This document shows positions 39,905 to 48,401 of a DNA stretch of 61,276 bases, piece after piece. Every line of letters starts with the position of its first letter. Position 1 is the stretch's first letter. Below the pieces are notes generated by a model. That model did no database searches. It worked only from the letters and a program-made list of their open reading frames with translations, and had not been told where the DNA came from. The DNA is from CALZBJ01 sp945619025. Lineage in GTDB: Bacteria; Pseudomonadota; Gammaproteobacteria; Cardiobacteriales; Wohlfahrtiimonadaceae. The stretch covers positions 1 through 61,276 of the forward strand of contig CALZBJ010000011.1 in assembly GCA_945619025.1 (NCBI GenBank), written 5' to 3'. The position numbers were made by a program, and so were the translations under genes.

Positions 39905-41179
39905 ATGACTACCCAATCGCATCATTTAACCCGCGCTGAGCGTGGGATTAGCCTCAATTTAGCGAGTCTTTTTTCGTTACGGATGCTCGGAATTTTTATT
40001 ATTATTCCGATCTTTGCACAACATGCGGCCTCGCTTGAGGGCGTGACGCCGTTTCTCGCAGGCTTATTTATGAGCGGGTATGCGCTAACGCAAATTATTC
40101 TTCAACCGATTTTCGGAATGCTCTCTGATAAATTTGGGCGCAAAGAGACCATCGTAGCAGGACTCCTCTTTTTTGTGATTGGGAGCGCGATTATTGCCTT
40201 TACCTCCAACATTCATGTGGCAATTTTAGGGCGAATCATTCAAGGAACCGGTGCGATTGGGGCGGTGATTTTGGCCCTTGCCACGGATCTGACCCGTGAA
40301 GAGGTGCGCTCGAAGGTGATGGCGATTATCGGCATTACAATTGGGCTTACCTTCGGGGTTGCCTTTTTTATCTCGCCAAAACTCTATGCCTTTACTGAAA
40401 GTCTTGGCTTTTCCGGCGGATTAGGGGTTTTTCTTCTCTGTGCGATTTTAGGTGTTTTAGGGATTTTATTGGCGTGGTTTATGCTACCAACGCCGCCTAA
40501 AATTGATCGTAGCGCAGCGGAAGCGGCGGGCGGTCTTGAGAATTTTAAAGCGGCCTTTAAAGATGGGAACATCAATCGGCTCTATTTTGGCGGAATGATG
40601 GTGCATATGATTTTAACGCTCGCATTTACCGCATTTCCGTTTTATCTCATCAATCATGGCTTTGATAATGCCGTTTCGTGGCGCGTCTATGTGCCCGGAT
40701 TTTTAATTTCGATTATCTTGCTCTTCCCGATCGTGGGATTTGCAGAACGTTTTTACCATCACCGGAAAGTCTTTTTAATGGCGATCGGGTTACTCGGCCT
40801 TGCGCTTATGCTCACCTTTTTTAAGATCAGCTATGGCGGATTATTGGTGGTGATGATGCTCTTTTTCTTAGGGTTTAATACTTTAGAAGCGATGCAACCC
40901 TCGCTTATGTCGCGCTTTGCGCCGGCAGATAATCGCGGCATGGTGATGGGGATTTTCTCCTCGAGCCAATTTATCGGCATTGCGGTGGGCGGTCAGCTTG
41001 GAATGCAGCTTCGCGGCAGTTTTGAAAGTCCGCTTGTGGTCTTTTTTGCAGCGATTTTATTGGTGCTAGCGTGGCTCTATGTCGCCTATCCGATGAAAAA
41101 TCCGGTCCGTAAACCGAAAACGGATGATCCGTTAGAGGCAACAGAAACGGCTGACAATCGCGAATCAAATGAGGGATAA
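39905..41179 (+). CDS. MFS transporter (YajR-like)
   Basis: A 424-residue major facilitator with twelve predicted helices. Motif A between helices 2 and 3 reads GMLSDKFGRKET, and RIIQGTGAIGAVILAL matches the drug:H+ antiporter-type helix 4-5 region. The sequence resembles YajR but lacks its extra C-terminal soluble domain; the tail is short and charged. deoC follows after 3 bases, so the pair is probably one operon and a nucleoside or deoxyribose-related substrate is possible but not shown. Confidence 0.85.
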   Translation: MTTQSHHLTRAERGISLNLASLFSLRMLGIFIIIPIFAQHAASLEGVTPFLAGLFMSGYALTQIILQPIFGMLSDKFGRKETIVAGLLFFVIGSAIIAFTSNIHVAILGRIIQGTGAIGAVILALATDLTREEVRSKVMAIIGITIGLTFGVAFFISPKLYAFTESLGFSGGLGVFLLCAILGVLGILLAWFMLPTPPKIDRSAAEAAGGLENFKAAFKDGNINRLYFGGMMVHMILTLAFTAFPFYLINHGFDNAVSWRVYVPGFLISIILLFPIVGFAERFYHHRKVFLMAIGLLGLALMLTFFKISYGGLLVVMMLFFLGFNTLEAMQPSLMSRFAPADNRGMVMGIFSSSQFIGIAVGGQLGMQLRGSFESPLVVFFAAILLVLAWLYVAYPMKNPVRKPKTDDPLEATETADNRESNEG

Positions 41180-41182
41180 TCG

Positions 41183-41914
41183 ATGAAAGAATTTGAAATG
41201 AAAGTGGCGGAGAAGATGATTGGGATTTTAGATCTCACCGATTTTTCGCCGGCCCTTAATATTGATGCCCTATGTGAAAAAGCGATTTCGCCCTATGGAA
41301 CGGTCGCTGGGGTCTGCGTGTTGCCGCAATATGTCAAAGAGCTTAACGCGCGGATTGGCAGCAAGGTAAAAATTGTGACCGTGGCGAATTTCCCAAGTGG
41401 CGATCTCAATTTGTATCGCACCTGCACGGAAGTGAAAAAAGCGATTGATGATGGCGCTGATGAGATCGATGTGGTCTTTCCATATTTTGCTTTTTTAAAT
41501 CATCAAGCCCGTCTGTGTGAAGATTTTTTGCGGGGGGTACGAGAGGCGGCGGGCGATAAAATCCTTAAAGTGATTTTAGAAACGGGCGCATTAAAGTCCC
41601 AAGGCTATGTCAAACGAGCATCAGAGATGGCGATTCGTATTGGCGCTGATTTTATTAAAACCTCGACCGGTCGCATCTCAAAAGGGGCGTCGGTGGAGTC
41701 GGTTGGAACAATGCTCGCCGCGATTCGAAGCGCAGAAGCGGAAGCGCGCACGGGCATTAAGATTTCAGGGGGCATTAGCACCTTTTCGCAAGCGCTTATC
41801 TATCTTGAGCTTGTGATTGCCACTATGGGAAGCGAGTGGGGGACGCCGGATCATTTTAGATTTGGTGCGTCGAGCCTATTTGAATCCCTAATTTCCAAGA
41901 TTGAACAGGATTAA
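41183..41914 (+). CDS. deoC: Deoxyribose-phosphate aldolase
   Basis: DeoC splits 2-deoxyribose 5-phosphate to glyceraldehyde 3-phosphate and acetaldehyde, the end of deoxynucleoside catabolism. The 243-residue protein follows the E. coli type: LDLTDF, VTVANFPSGD, DEIDVVFPY, KVILETGALK and ADFIKTSTGR, with the Schiff-base Lys in the last motif and FGASSL near the end. No deoA, deoB or deoD is adjacent. Confidence 0.93.
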   Translation: MKEFEMKVAEKMIGILDLTDFSPALNIDALCEKAISPYGTVAGVCVLPQYVKELNARIGSKVKIVTVANFPSGDLNLYRTCTEVKKAIDDGADEIDVVFPYFAFLNHQARLCEDFLRGVREAAGDKILKVILETGALKSQGYVKRASEMAIRIGADFIKTSTGRISKGASVESVGTMLAAIRSAEAEARTGIKISGGISTFSQALIYLELVIATMGSEWGTPDHFRFGASSLFESLISKIEQD

Positions 41915-41976
41915 TTCGAAGCGAGTAACACCGTTCCGAAACGATCATTTTTTTATATTTAAGAGTAGTTGTAGAG

Positions 41977-42741
41977 ATGAATTCACATACCACAGTAGCA
42001 CAACAAGTTGCACGCGATGCAAGCCGTACAATCCGTACTATCTATTTCCGTCTTGAGGCGTTAAACCCCGAGCAAAGAGCCGATGATGAGCTCTTTTTAC
42101 GTTGTTACGAGCAGATCGAATCAGAGCTAATCGCCGGTATTCGTAGCGCGTATCCAAGCCACACCATTCAAGCGAAATATCACGATACCCGTGAAAATGA
42201 TTCTTATCATCGCTGGTATATTAGCGGTATGACGGCAGAAGAGAATTTCCGTGCTGGCCGACCAAATTTCTCGGTCTCGATTGCCTATGAGATGGGTGGA
42301 AAACTTCAAAGCGCGGTGGTTTATAATCCTGTACTCGATGAGATGTCGGTAGCGTCCCGCACCGAAGGCGCGCTCTTTAACGATCAAAAATTACGCGCTC
42401 CCAAAAATGATGGTAAGCTAGAAAATGCACACCTCCTCACTAAAATTGGCCGTACCGTTGTTGATCATGAGCAATTTGCAAAGCTTCAACGAAACGCGAA
42501 ATCGATCATGTGTTATGGTGATGTGGCAGGCGATATTATTCAGACTGCGCGCGGTTTAGCGTCAGGCTTTTATTCAGGCGCACACCTTGAGGAAGAAGAT
42601 ATCGCCGGCGCGGTATTAATTGCCCGTGAAGCCGGTCTATTAGTAACCGATTTCCGTGGCAGTGAAGAGAATTTAATGAGTGGCGAAATTGTGGTGGTTG
42701 CACCGCGTCTTTTAAAAGAGATGTTAGTCGCGCTCAAATAA
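41977..42741 (+). CDS. suhB: SuhB-like pseudo-phosphatase (catalytic motifs lost)
   Basis: The 254-residue protein aligns along its length with E. coli SuhB: AYPSHTI (58-64) with the family YPQHTI, RPNFSVSIAYEMGGKLQSAVVYNPV-like core (95-119), RTEGALFNDQKLR (128-140) and REAGLLVTDFRGS (217-229). The catalytic sites are gone. The glutamate pair after HTI is AKYHD, the DPLDGT metal motif is SGMTAE (83-88), and only Asp208 of the WD motif remains. The frame is intact and non-catalytic parts are conserved, so it is probably functional. In E. coli SuhB binds NusA in rRNA antitermination and does not need its enzyme activity for that; I infer this protein keeps only that role. An IMPase with intact motifs is encoded at 14342-15118. 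Confidence 0.8.
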   Translation: MNSHTTVAQQVARDASRTIRTIYFRLEALNPEQRADDELFLRCYEQIESELIAGIRSAYPSHTIQAKYHDTRENDSYHRWYISGMTAEENFRAGRPNFSVSIAYEMGGKLQSAVVYNPVLDEMSVASRTEGALFNDQKLRAPKNDGKLENAHLLTKIGRTVVDHEQFAKLQRNAKSIMCYGDVAGDIIQTARGLASGFYSGAHLEEEDIAGAVLIAREAGLLVTDFRGSEENLMSGEIVVVAPRLLKEMLVALK

Positions 42742-42751
42742 TGAGGGCAGG

Positions 42752-43609
42752 ATGAAATTGAGCGCAATTGCGAGCAGATTCAGTCAAACACAATCGATAA
42801 AAAGCATCTTACGTGGACTAAAACGCAAGATGCTTTTTAGCTGTGCGCTCGGAATTATTGTAAGCAGTACGCTCTCTTATGTCTGTGCGCTTGAGCTTAA
42901 AACCGCGCGTTATGAAGGGCATCGCTATGTGGAAGGGATCGTTGATTTAACCAATGAGCCGTTAAAACTCTATTGGAAAAACGAACAGACCGAGCAAGAT
43001 TTCGCCTCGATTCCAACGCTTGCACGACATTTAAGTGCTGACCGGTATGAGGAATTGCTCTTTGCGGTAAACAGCGGCATATACGCGGAGCATTACACCC
43101 CGCTCGGGCTCTTTATCGAAAAGGGCATTACCAAAGTCCCGCTCAATACGGTGACCTTTAATGAAGGGCAGGGAAATTTTGCGCTTCTTCCCAATGGGGT
43201 TTTTTATGTGGACGATCACAATCGCGCCTACATTGAAACCACCGATAAGTTTGCCGAATTTAGCCAACATAAACCGATTCAATATGCAACGCAATCAGGG
43301 CCGATGCTCCTCATTAATGGTGATTATAATCACCGTTTTATTGAGCATTCCCGTAGCCTTAAAATCCGCAGTGGCGTCTGTGTGATGGGTCAAAAAGTCC
43401 ATTTTGTGGTGACGGAAGATAGCGTCAATTTTTTTGAGTTTGCCACCTATTTTAAAGATGAAATTGGTTGCCAAGACGCGCTCTATTTAGATGGCACCTT
43501 AGCAAGGCTCTATCATCGCGGGAAAACTTACGGCGCGCCTTTTTGGAAAGCCAAACCCCTCGTTGGGATCTGGGGCGTGACCCGTCCGATTACTCGCCCC
43601 GCACCGTAA
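42752..43609 (+). CDS. Phosphodiester glycosidase-family protein (DUF2233/YigE-like)
   Basis: A 285-residue exported protein. A hydrophobic signal or anchor lies at 27-46, after an unusually long basic N-terminus. The body has the NAGPA-type pattern: FAVNSGIY (103-110), TPLGLFIEKG, ATQSGPMLLING (about 179-190), RSGVCVM and DALYLDGTLARLY (about 242-254). Members cleave phosphodiester-linked sugars; the bacterial role is largely unknown. It follows the SuhB-like gene by 10 bases and converges on cpxA. Confidence 0.8.
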   Translation: MKLSAIASRFSQTQSIKSILRGLKRKMLFSCALGIIVSSTLSYVCALELKTARYEGHRYVEGIVDLTNEPLKLYWKNEQTEQDFASIPTLARHLSADRYEELLFAVNSGIYAEHYTPLGLFIEKGITKVPLNTVTFNEGQGNFALLPNGVFYVDDHNRAYIETTDKFAEFSQHKPIQYATQSGPMLLINGDYNHRFIEHSRSLKIRSGVCVMGQKVHFVVTEDSVNFFEFATYFKDEIGCQDALYLDGTLARLYHRGKTYGAPFWKAKPLVGIWGVTRPITRPAP

Positions 43610-43624
43610 TTCTTATATCGGTAA

Positions 43625-45178
43625 TTACGGATTCTTATCTTTGCCTTGATCCATATCTTGATCTATACCTCGATCTTTATCCTGATCGGGATCGTTCTCT
43701 TTTATCGTTTCAGCTTTTTCTTTCGGTTCAATGACCCAAAGCGGTGTTTCTGTGATGGTGTGATTAGGCATTCCATCACGAAAGCGAGGCTTTTTTGCGC
43801 GCAGTTCCGCAAGCGGAAAGGTGAGCGTAATGGAGAGCCCATTATCATTTTCCGCGCTGATCTCGCCTTTATGGCTAAGCGCCATCTGTTTTGCAATAGA
43901 AAGCCCGAGTCCCGAACCGCCGTAATCATTGAGACCATCGGGGCGCTCGCCTCGATAAAATGCCTCAAAGAGATGATCAAGATCGGCCGCTTTTACGCCC
44001 GGACCATCATCATGGATATTGAGAATCAGTTTTTTTCCGCGCTCATAAATATTGACCTTAATTTCACTGCTCGCATAATAGACCGCATTGCGCAGAATAT
44101 TTTCAAGCCCGCTGGTAAAGAGTTCGCTATTGAGTGCAAGTTTTAGGTTCGGTATCCGGTTGTAGCTCAGTTTAATATGATTCTCTTTTGCTTCAAATTT
44201 CGCATCTTCTAAAAGCGGCGTTAAGAGCTCGACAAGGGAGACTTCGTCGAAGCGTTCGCGGTTGATAATAAGTTCGCGAGAGAGCGATAGCATCGACTGA
44301 ATCCGATCTTCAATCAAAATAAGATTATCCTCAATGCGCTTTACCTCCGGCAAAATATCATCACTGCCTTTACGGCGAATGAGACTATTGGTCAAGCGGA
44401 TGCGCGTGAGCGGGGTTCTGAGCTCATGGGAAAGATTAGCAAAGAGCCGGTTTTTCTCATTTTCAGCACTGGTAAGCGCTTCCACCATGCGGTTAAAACT
44501 GCGCCCAACGGTGCGATATTCAATCGGCCCCTGTTCGAGTCGTCTGTCTACTGACCAATCCCCTTCAGCCACTCGTTCGGCCGCTTTTTTAAAGTACTCC
44601 ATTGGTTTTGAGAGTGACCAGGTGAGCATAATTACAAAGGGCACACTGATGATTGTCATCAGCATAATAAGAAGCAGCGGAGCGTCAAACAGCCGGGAGA
44701 GATAGTAGGCTTGCGGCGGTGCGTGGGCGACGATGTAATAGTGATAATCTGGTGTTGCAGAAACATGAAACGGGCCGACAATGAGCTCTTTTCCCACCGA
44801 TTGTTGGCTCGCACGTTTGCCGTTAATGGTGTTAATAATAAAATTGGTAAAGCCATCATTGCGGAGGCTATGGATCGCAGAATAACGGCCTTCGACATTA
44901 TTCGGGATCGTGATCAATTGGCGACCGCCACGGGATTTACGATCGTGTCCACGGCGAAAGCCTTCTTGATTGGCGAGAATTTCTTCGGCCACTAATCGAT
45001 TGACAAAGCGCTCTTGATAGATCTCCTCCTCTTCGGTGCTTAAGGGTAAAATCCGGCGCTGATCAAAGCGGGGAATGAGCACGGTGAGCCAGATCATGAT
45101 CGCCATGCTAAGCCAAATCGTGCAGAAAACCCGCGTACTAAGCCGGTCTGAGAGGAGAAAACGCGAACGCTTCATCAT
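43625..45178 (-). CDS. cpxA: Envelope-stress sensor histidine kinase CpxA
   Basis: CpxA senses misfolded envelope proteins and phosphorylates CpxR. The 517-residue protein has helix 1 at 17-36, a periplasmic sensor domain (to about 163) with the CpxA-like ELIVGPFHVS, helix 2 at 165-188, HAMP, the phosphoacceptor SHELRTPLTR with His251 (E. coli His248), then N box, DDGPGV and GGSGLGLSIA. It is about 60 residues longer than E. coli CpxA (457); the extra is mainly a C-terminal Asp/Gln/Lys-rich tail encoded by a 12-bp tandem repeat. It lies 14 bases after cpxR. Confidence 0.93.
   Translation of the reverse strand: MMKRSRFLLSDRLSTRVFCTIWLSMAIMIWLTVLIPRFDQRRILPLSTEEEEIYQERFVNRLVAEEILANQEGFRRGHDRKSRGGRQLITIPNNVEGRYSAIHSLRNDGFTNFIINTINGKRASQQSVGKELIVGPFHVSATPDYHYYIVAHAPPQAYYLSRLFDAPLLLIMLMTIISVPFVIMLTWSLSKPMEYFKKAAERVAEGDWSVDRRLEQGPIEYRTVGRSFNRMVEALTSAENEKNRLFANLSHELRTPLTRIRLTNSLIRRKGSDDILPEVKRIEDNLILIEDRIQSMLSLSRELIINRERFDEVSLVELLTPLLEDAKFEAKENHIKLSYNRIPNLKLALNSELFTSGLENILRNAVYYASSEIKVNIYERGKKLILNIHDDGPGVKAADLDHLFEAFYRGERPDGLNDYGGSGLGLSIAKQMALSHKGEISAENDNGLSITLTFPLAELRAKKPRFRDGMPNHTITETPLWVIEPKEKAETIKENDPDQDKDRGIDQDMDQGKDKNP
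43634..43693 (-). repeat. Imperfect 12-bp tandem repeat encoding the CpxA tail
   Basis: Five degenerate 12-base units lie head to tail; 43646-43657, 43658-43669, 43670-43681 and 43682-43693 share a TGATC/CGATC core. In frame they encode four-residue units of the type D-Q-D-x/D-K-D-x at the CpxA C-terminus. Unit gain or loss would keep the frame. Confidence 0.8.
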
Positions 45179-45192
45179 GAAAGAGAGAACTC

Positions 45193-45894
45193 CTAATTAT
45201 CTAAAAAGAGATAGCCTTGGCCGTGAACGGTTTTAAACCATGCGATGCCACTCGGGCGATCGGGCAGCTTTTTGCGAATATTACTTAAATGCATATCGAT
45301 GACGCGGTCAAAGGCTTGGTGACGTTTCCCGAGGACCTCGCGACTTAGCTCATCTCGGCTAACGGTCTCCCCACGGTGTTGCGCCATATAATATAAAAGT
45401 GAAAATTCGGTGCTAGTGAGATTAAGATTGGTGCTCTCAAAAGTGGCTCTAAACTGAGCATTATTCAGTTTTAAACCCTCAATTTCGATGATGGTTTCAT
45501 CTTCCTCGTCACTCTCTTCTGGGCGATTTTGTTCTAAAATACGCATCCGCGCGCGAATCCGGGCAATGAGTTCCCGATCATCAAACGGTTTTGAAATATA
45601 GTCATCGGCGCCAAGTTCAAGCCCTAAAATGCGGTCAATGCTATCGCCTTTTGCCGAGAGCATCAGAACCGGCAGGCTCGGAAATTCTTTGCGAATATCT
45701 TTCAGCGTATCCCAGCCATTTTTCTTGGGCATCATCACATCAAGGATAATAATATCGGGAAGTGTATGGCTTAAAAAATCGAGGCATTCCACGCCATTCC
45801 CGCAAATCGAAACCTTGAAACCTTCGATGGTTAAGAGCTCTTCAACGAGGCTCTGCAACTCAAGGTCATCATCAACAAATAGTACATGGGTCAT
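45193..45894 (-). CDS. cpxR: Envelope-stress response regulator CpxR
   Basis: An OmpR-family regulator of 233 residues. The receiver has Asp8-Asp10, phosphoacceptor Asp52 and Lys in SKPFD; the winged-helix domain has LTSTEFSLLYYMAQHRGETVSR-type sequence and the closing TVHGQGYLF. The identity as CpxR rests on the adjacent CpxA and on perfect CpxR boxes (GTAAA-N5-GTAAA) just upstream, which imply autoregulation. Confidence 0.94.
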   Translation of the reverse strand: MTHVLFVDDDLELQSLVEELLTIEGFKVSICGNGVECLDFLSHTLPDIIILDVMMPKKNGWDTLKDIRKEFPSLPVLMLSAKGDSIDRILGLELGADDYISKPFDDRELIARIRARMRILEQNRPEESDEEDETIIEIEGLKLNNAQFRATFESTNLNLTSTEFSLLYYMAQHRGETVSRDELSREVLGKRHQAFDRVIDMHLSNIRKKLPDRPSGIAWFKTVHGQGYLFLDN

Positions 45895-45945
45895 AGTTTC
45901 TCTCCTGGATCAATTATAGCGATTCATCATCTAGCATAGCGGAGA

Positions 45946-45981
45946 TTTACCAAAGTTTACAAGCCTATAACCCTGATTTAC
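45946..45981 (-). promoter_or_regulatory. CpxR boxes between cpxR and the CpxP-like gene
   Basis: TTTAC-CAAAG-TTTAC (45946-45960) is exactly the CpxR consensus GTAAA-N5-GTAAA on the minus strand. A third TTTAC half-site (45977-45981) begins 21 bases after the second, two DNA turns on. They lie in the 140-bp divergent promoter region and can serve both transcripts. Confidence 0.88.
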
Positions 45982-46034
45982 GAATTGAACGATAGACTAG
46001 AGTCAAGATCAATTAAGATCAAAGGAGAAATCAA

Positions 46035-46712
46035 ATGAAGATGGGTAGAAAACAAGTATCACTTGCAATTCTTTTAATGGCCGGTAGTTCACTTTTAGCG
46101 CAAGCGCAGTGGATGGGGCCAAGTGCTCAAGGGCAAAACCAAAACGCACAGGGAAACCGTGGGTTTAATCAGATGAATCAACCGGTACAACGCGGGCAGA
46201 TGATGACGCGAAATGCGGAACGCCCACAGCGCATTGCGCGCGGTATGAGTACTGATATGCAGCGTTTGATGGATGGCGATACCTTTGATGAAAATCTTGC
46301 ACGTAAAATCATCAAAGATAACCAAGAAGATGCGATGGAGCGGATGCGTCAGCGTTATGATGATTATAAACAGGGCAATCGTACGCCCCGTTATAACAAT
46401 CAAAATGATCGTCGCCCAAATAAAAATCTAAACCAAGATAATCGCGGGCAACGTAAAAACAGTTCAGGACAGATGAATCGTCAAAGCGAGCGCGGACAAA
46501 AGGCCAATATGATGGGAAATAATCGCCATCAAATGAAAGGAAACAAACATCATCAAGGTCGCCATTACGCGAAAAACATGAATCGCTCTGAGCGAATGAA
46601 TGGCCAATCGATGCGAGGCATGAATATGAATCAGAAAAATGGTTCAATGCAGATGCGCGGGCAGATGCAAGGGGATTGTCCTCGTATGAATGAAGCGCCA
46701 CGTCGCAGATAA
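46035..46712 (+). CDS. CpxP-like exported protein with Asn/Met/Gln/Arg-rich tail
   Basis: A 225-residue exported protein. The signal peptide (1-24) ends AQA. Residues 76-113 (RLMDGDTFDENLARKI, then a DAMERMRQRYDDYKQ helix) resemble the first hairpin of CpxP/Spy periplasmic chaperones, whose matching stretch is also FDEN-like. Residues 25-70 and 114-225 are low complexity, dominated by Asn, Met, Gln, Arg, Gly and His, with an M-x-M/Q-M pattern. CpxP inhibits CpxA in E. coli and is divergent from cpxR as here. The tail is not CpxP-like and may bind metal, perhaps copper, or be disordered. AAAGGAG precedes the ATG. Confidence 0.75.
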   Translation: MKMGRKQVSLAILLMAGSSLLAQAQWMGPSAQGQNQNAQGNRGFNQMNQPVQRGQMMTRNAERPQRIARGMSTDMQRLMDGDTFDENLARKIIKDNQEDAMERMRQRYDDYKQGNRTPRYNNQNDRRPNKNLNQDNRGQRKNSSGQMNRQSERGQKANMMGNNRHQMKGNKHHQGRHYAKNMNRSERMNGQSMRGMNMNQKNGSMQMRGQMQGDCPRMNEAPRRR

Positions 46713-46790
46713 GAATGTTTTAAGAAAGTTTGAAATCCAACATCGTTTGTTGATTACGATGACTTACTAAAATCAACGGCTTCTAATTGG

Positions 46791-46822
46791 GGCATTAACA
46801 TCGGGTTAATGCCTTCTTTTTT
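46791..46822 (+). terminator. Terminator of the CpxP-like gene
   Basis: A perfect 9-bp stem GGCATTAAC/GTTAATGCC with a 5-base loop is followed by TTCTTTTTT. Confidence 0.85.
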
Positions 46823-46838
46823 ATCCAAAGGAATCGAT

Positions 46839-48296
46839 CTAGTTACGCCAGAAACTTGGCATTAAAAGCACGAAGATGGTAAAGATCTCAAGTCGTCCTA
46901 AGAGCATGGTGAAAATGAGCGTGGAAAGCGTTCCATTGGAAAGGGATTGATAGTTATTTGCCACCTCACCAAGGCCAGGGCCGGTGATATTTAAGCACGC
47001 GGCAACGGCGGAAAAGGCATCGAGTGGGCTTAATCCAAAGCCTGTTACAATGAGGGTTAAGACGCCGGTTGAGAAGGCGTAGAGCCCCAAGAATGCCCAA
47101 ACACTTCCGAGAACATTGTGCGGAATAAGGCGATTATTAATCTTGATTGGTAGTTTTGCATGGGGGTGGATGAGAAGTTTAATCTCGCGGAGGGCTTGTT
47201 TCGTTAATAGAATAATGCGGATCACTTTAATGCCGCCGGCAGTTGATCCTGCGCAGCCCCCAATAAAGGAGAGAAAGATAATGAGAAGCGGGATAAAGGT
47301 GGGCCACTCGCTAAACGCGCTGATGGAAAGGCCGGTTGTCGTAATCATTGCCATCACTGCAAATGCCGCCTGATGGAGCGCCTCCCAAAATGAATGAAAA
47401 ACACCATGATGATAAAGCGTAATGCCGATGATGCCAATGGCGCTGACGCAGATGGTGAAAAAGGTGCGCAGCTCAGTATTATTAAGGTAGTAGCGAATAT
47501 TTTGTTTGCGAAATGCAAGGATGTGTACGGTAAAGTTAATGCTGCCTAAAAACATAAAGAGAATCGCGCTGCTCTCGATAAATTTACTATTAAAATGACC
47601 AAGACTCGCATCGTAATTGGAAAAGCCCGCGGTCGCAATGGTGGTAAAGGCGTGCGTGACCGCATCAAAAAGATCCATCCCGCCGATAAGATAAGTGAGT
47701 GCACATAAAATTAACAAAATGAGATACACCGCCCAGAGACTTCGCGCGGTTTGAGCGATTCGAGGGGTGATTTTATCCTCTTTAACCATGCCGGAGGCTT
47801 CCGCTTTAAAGAGTGCCATGCCGCCCATGCCTAAAAGAGGCATAATCGCCACGGCTAAAATGATGATCCCCATCCCGCCAAAAAAGTGGAGTTGGGTGCG
47901 ATACCAGAGAATGGATTTGGGCAGATGATCAAGTCCGACAAGGACGGTTGCGCCAGTTGTGGTAAACCCTGAGGTTGCCTCAAATATTGCGTGAGTGAGC
48001 GGGACTTGGAGCGCCGATGATAGATGAAGTGGCAGGGCGCTAATGATACTTAAAACGGTCCAGAAGAGGGTGACAATGATAAATCCATCGCGAGTTTTAA
48101 GGCGCGTTTTTGCATTGCGAAAGGGCAGATAGAGGCTTAAACCCAAGATGAGCGTAATCGCAAACGTGATTAAAAAATAGCGCGCTTGATGGTCACGGTA
48201 AATAAGTGAGATGAGGACTGGAATCAAGTAGGTAAAACTAAAACTACTGATAAAAATCCCCATGATTTTACCGATAATGGTCAACTGGTTTCGCAT
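46839..48296 (-). CDS. trkH: Trk potassium uptake channel subunit TrkH
   Basis: TrkH is the potassium-conducting subunit of the Trk system. The 485-residue protein has the four pore-loop repeats: TSGFTTTGATV, TIATAGFSNYD, MITTTGLSIS and LNITGPGLGEV, each with the selectivity Gly, plus GGCAGSTAGGIKVIR. I start at ATG 48296, which matches the usual TrkH start; an in-frame TTG six codons earlier is possible. Neither has a clear ribosome site. The regulatory subunit TrkA is not in this window. Confidence 0.95.
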   Translation of the reverse strand: MRNQLTIIGKIMGIFISSFSFTYLIPVLISLIYRDHQARYFLITFAITLILGLSLYLPFRNAKTRLKTRDGFIIVTLFWTVLSIISALPLHLSSALQVPLTHAIFEATSGFTTTGATVLVGLDHLPKSILWYRTQLHFFGGMGIIILAVAIMPLLGMGGMALFKAEASGMVKEDKITPRIAQTARSLWAVYLILLILCALTYLIGGMDLFDAVTHAFTTIATAGFSNYDASLGHFNSKFIESSAILFMFLGSINFTVHILAFRKQNIRYYLNNTELRTFFTICVSAIGIIGITLYHHGVFHSFWEALHQAAFAVMAMITTTGLSISAFSEWPTFIPLLIIFLSFIGGCAGSTAGGIKVIRIILLTKQALREIKLLIHPHAKLPIKINNRLIPHNVLGSVWAFLGLYAFSTGVLTLIVTGFGLSPLDAFSAVAACLNITGPGLGEVANNYQSLSNGTLSTLIFTMLLGRLEIFTIFVLLMPSFWRN

Positions 48297-48401
48297 AAAT
48301 GATCTAACTATCAAAGAACAAAAGGATTATTATACGCTCTTTTCGGTGAATCGACAGCCTCTTTACGCACTCTCATATTGGCTTAAAAGCGACTGATCAG
48401 A

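Noticed and set aside
43646..44146. A 166-codon plus-strand frame opposite cpxA.
   Set aside because: It lies wholly antisense to well-conserved kinase sequence (ATPase domain) and begins in the 12-bp repeat; a shadow of cpxA.
46312..46701. A 129-codon minus-strand frame rich in Tyr, Asp and Ser opposite the CpxP-like gene.
   Set aside because: It arises from the biased codons of the Asn/Met-rich tail on the other strand; no start signal or promoter supports it.
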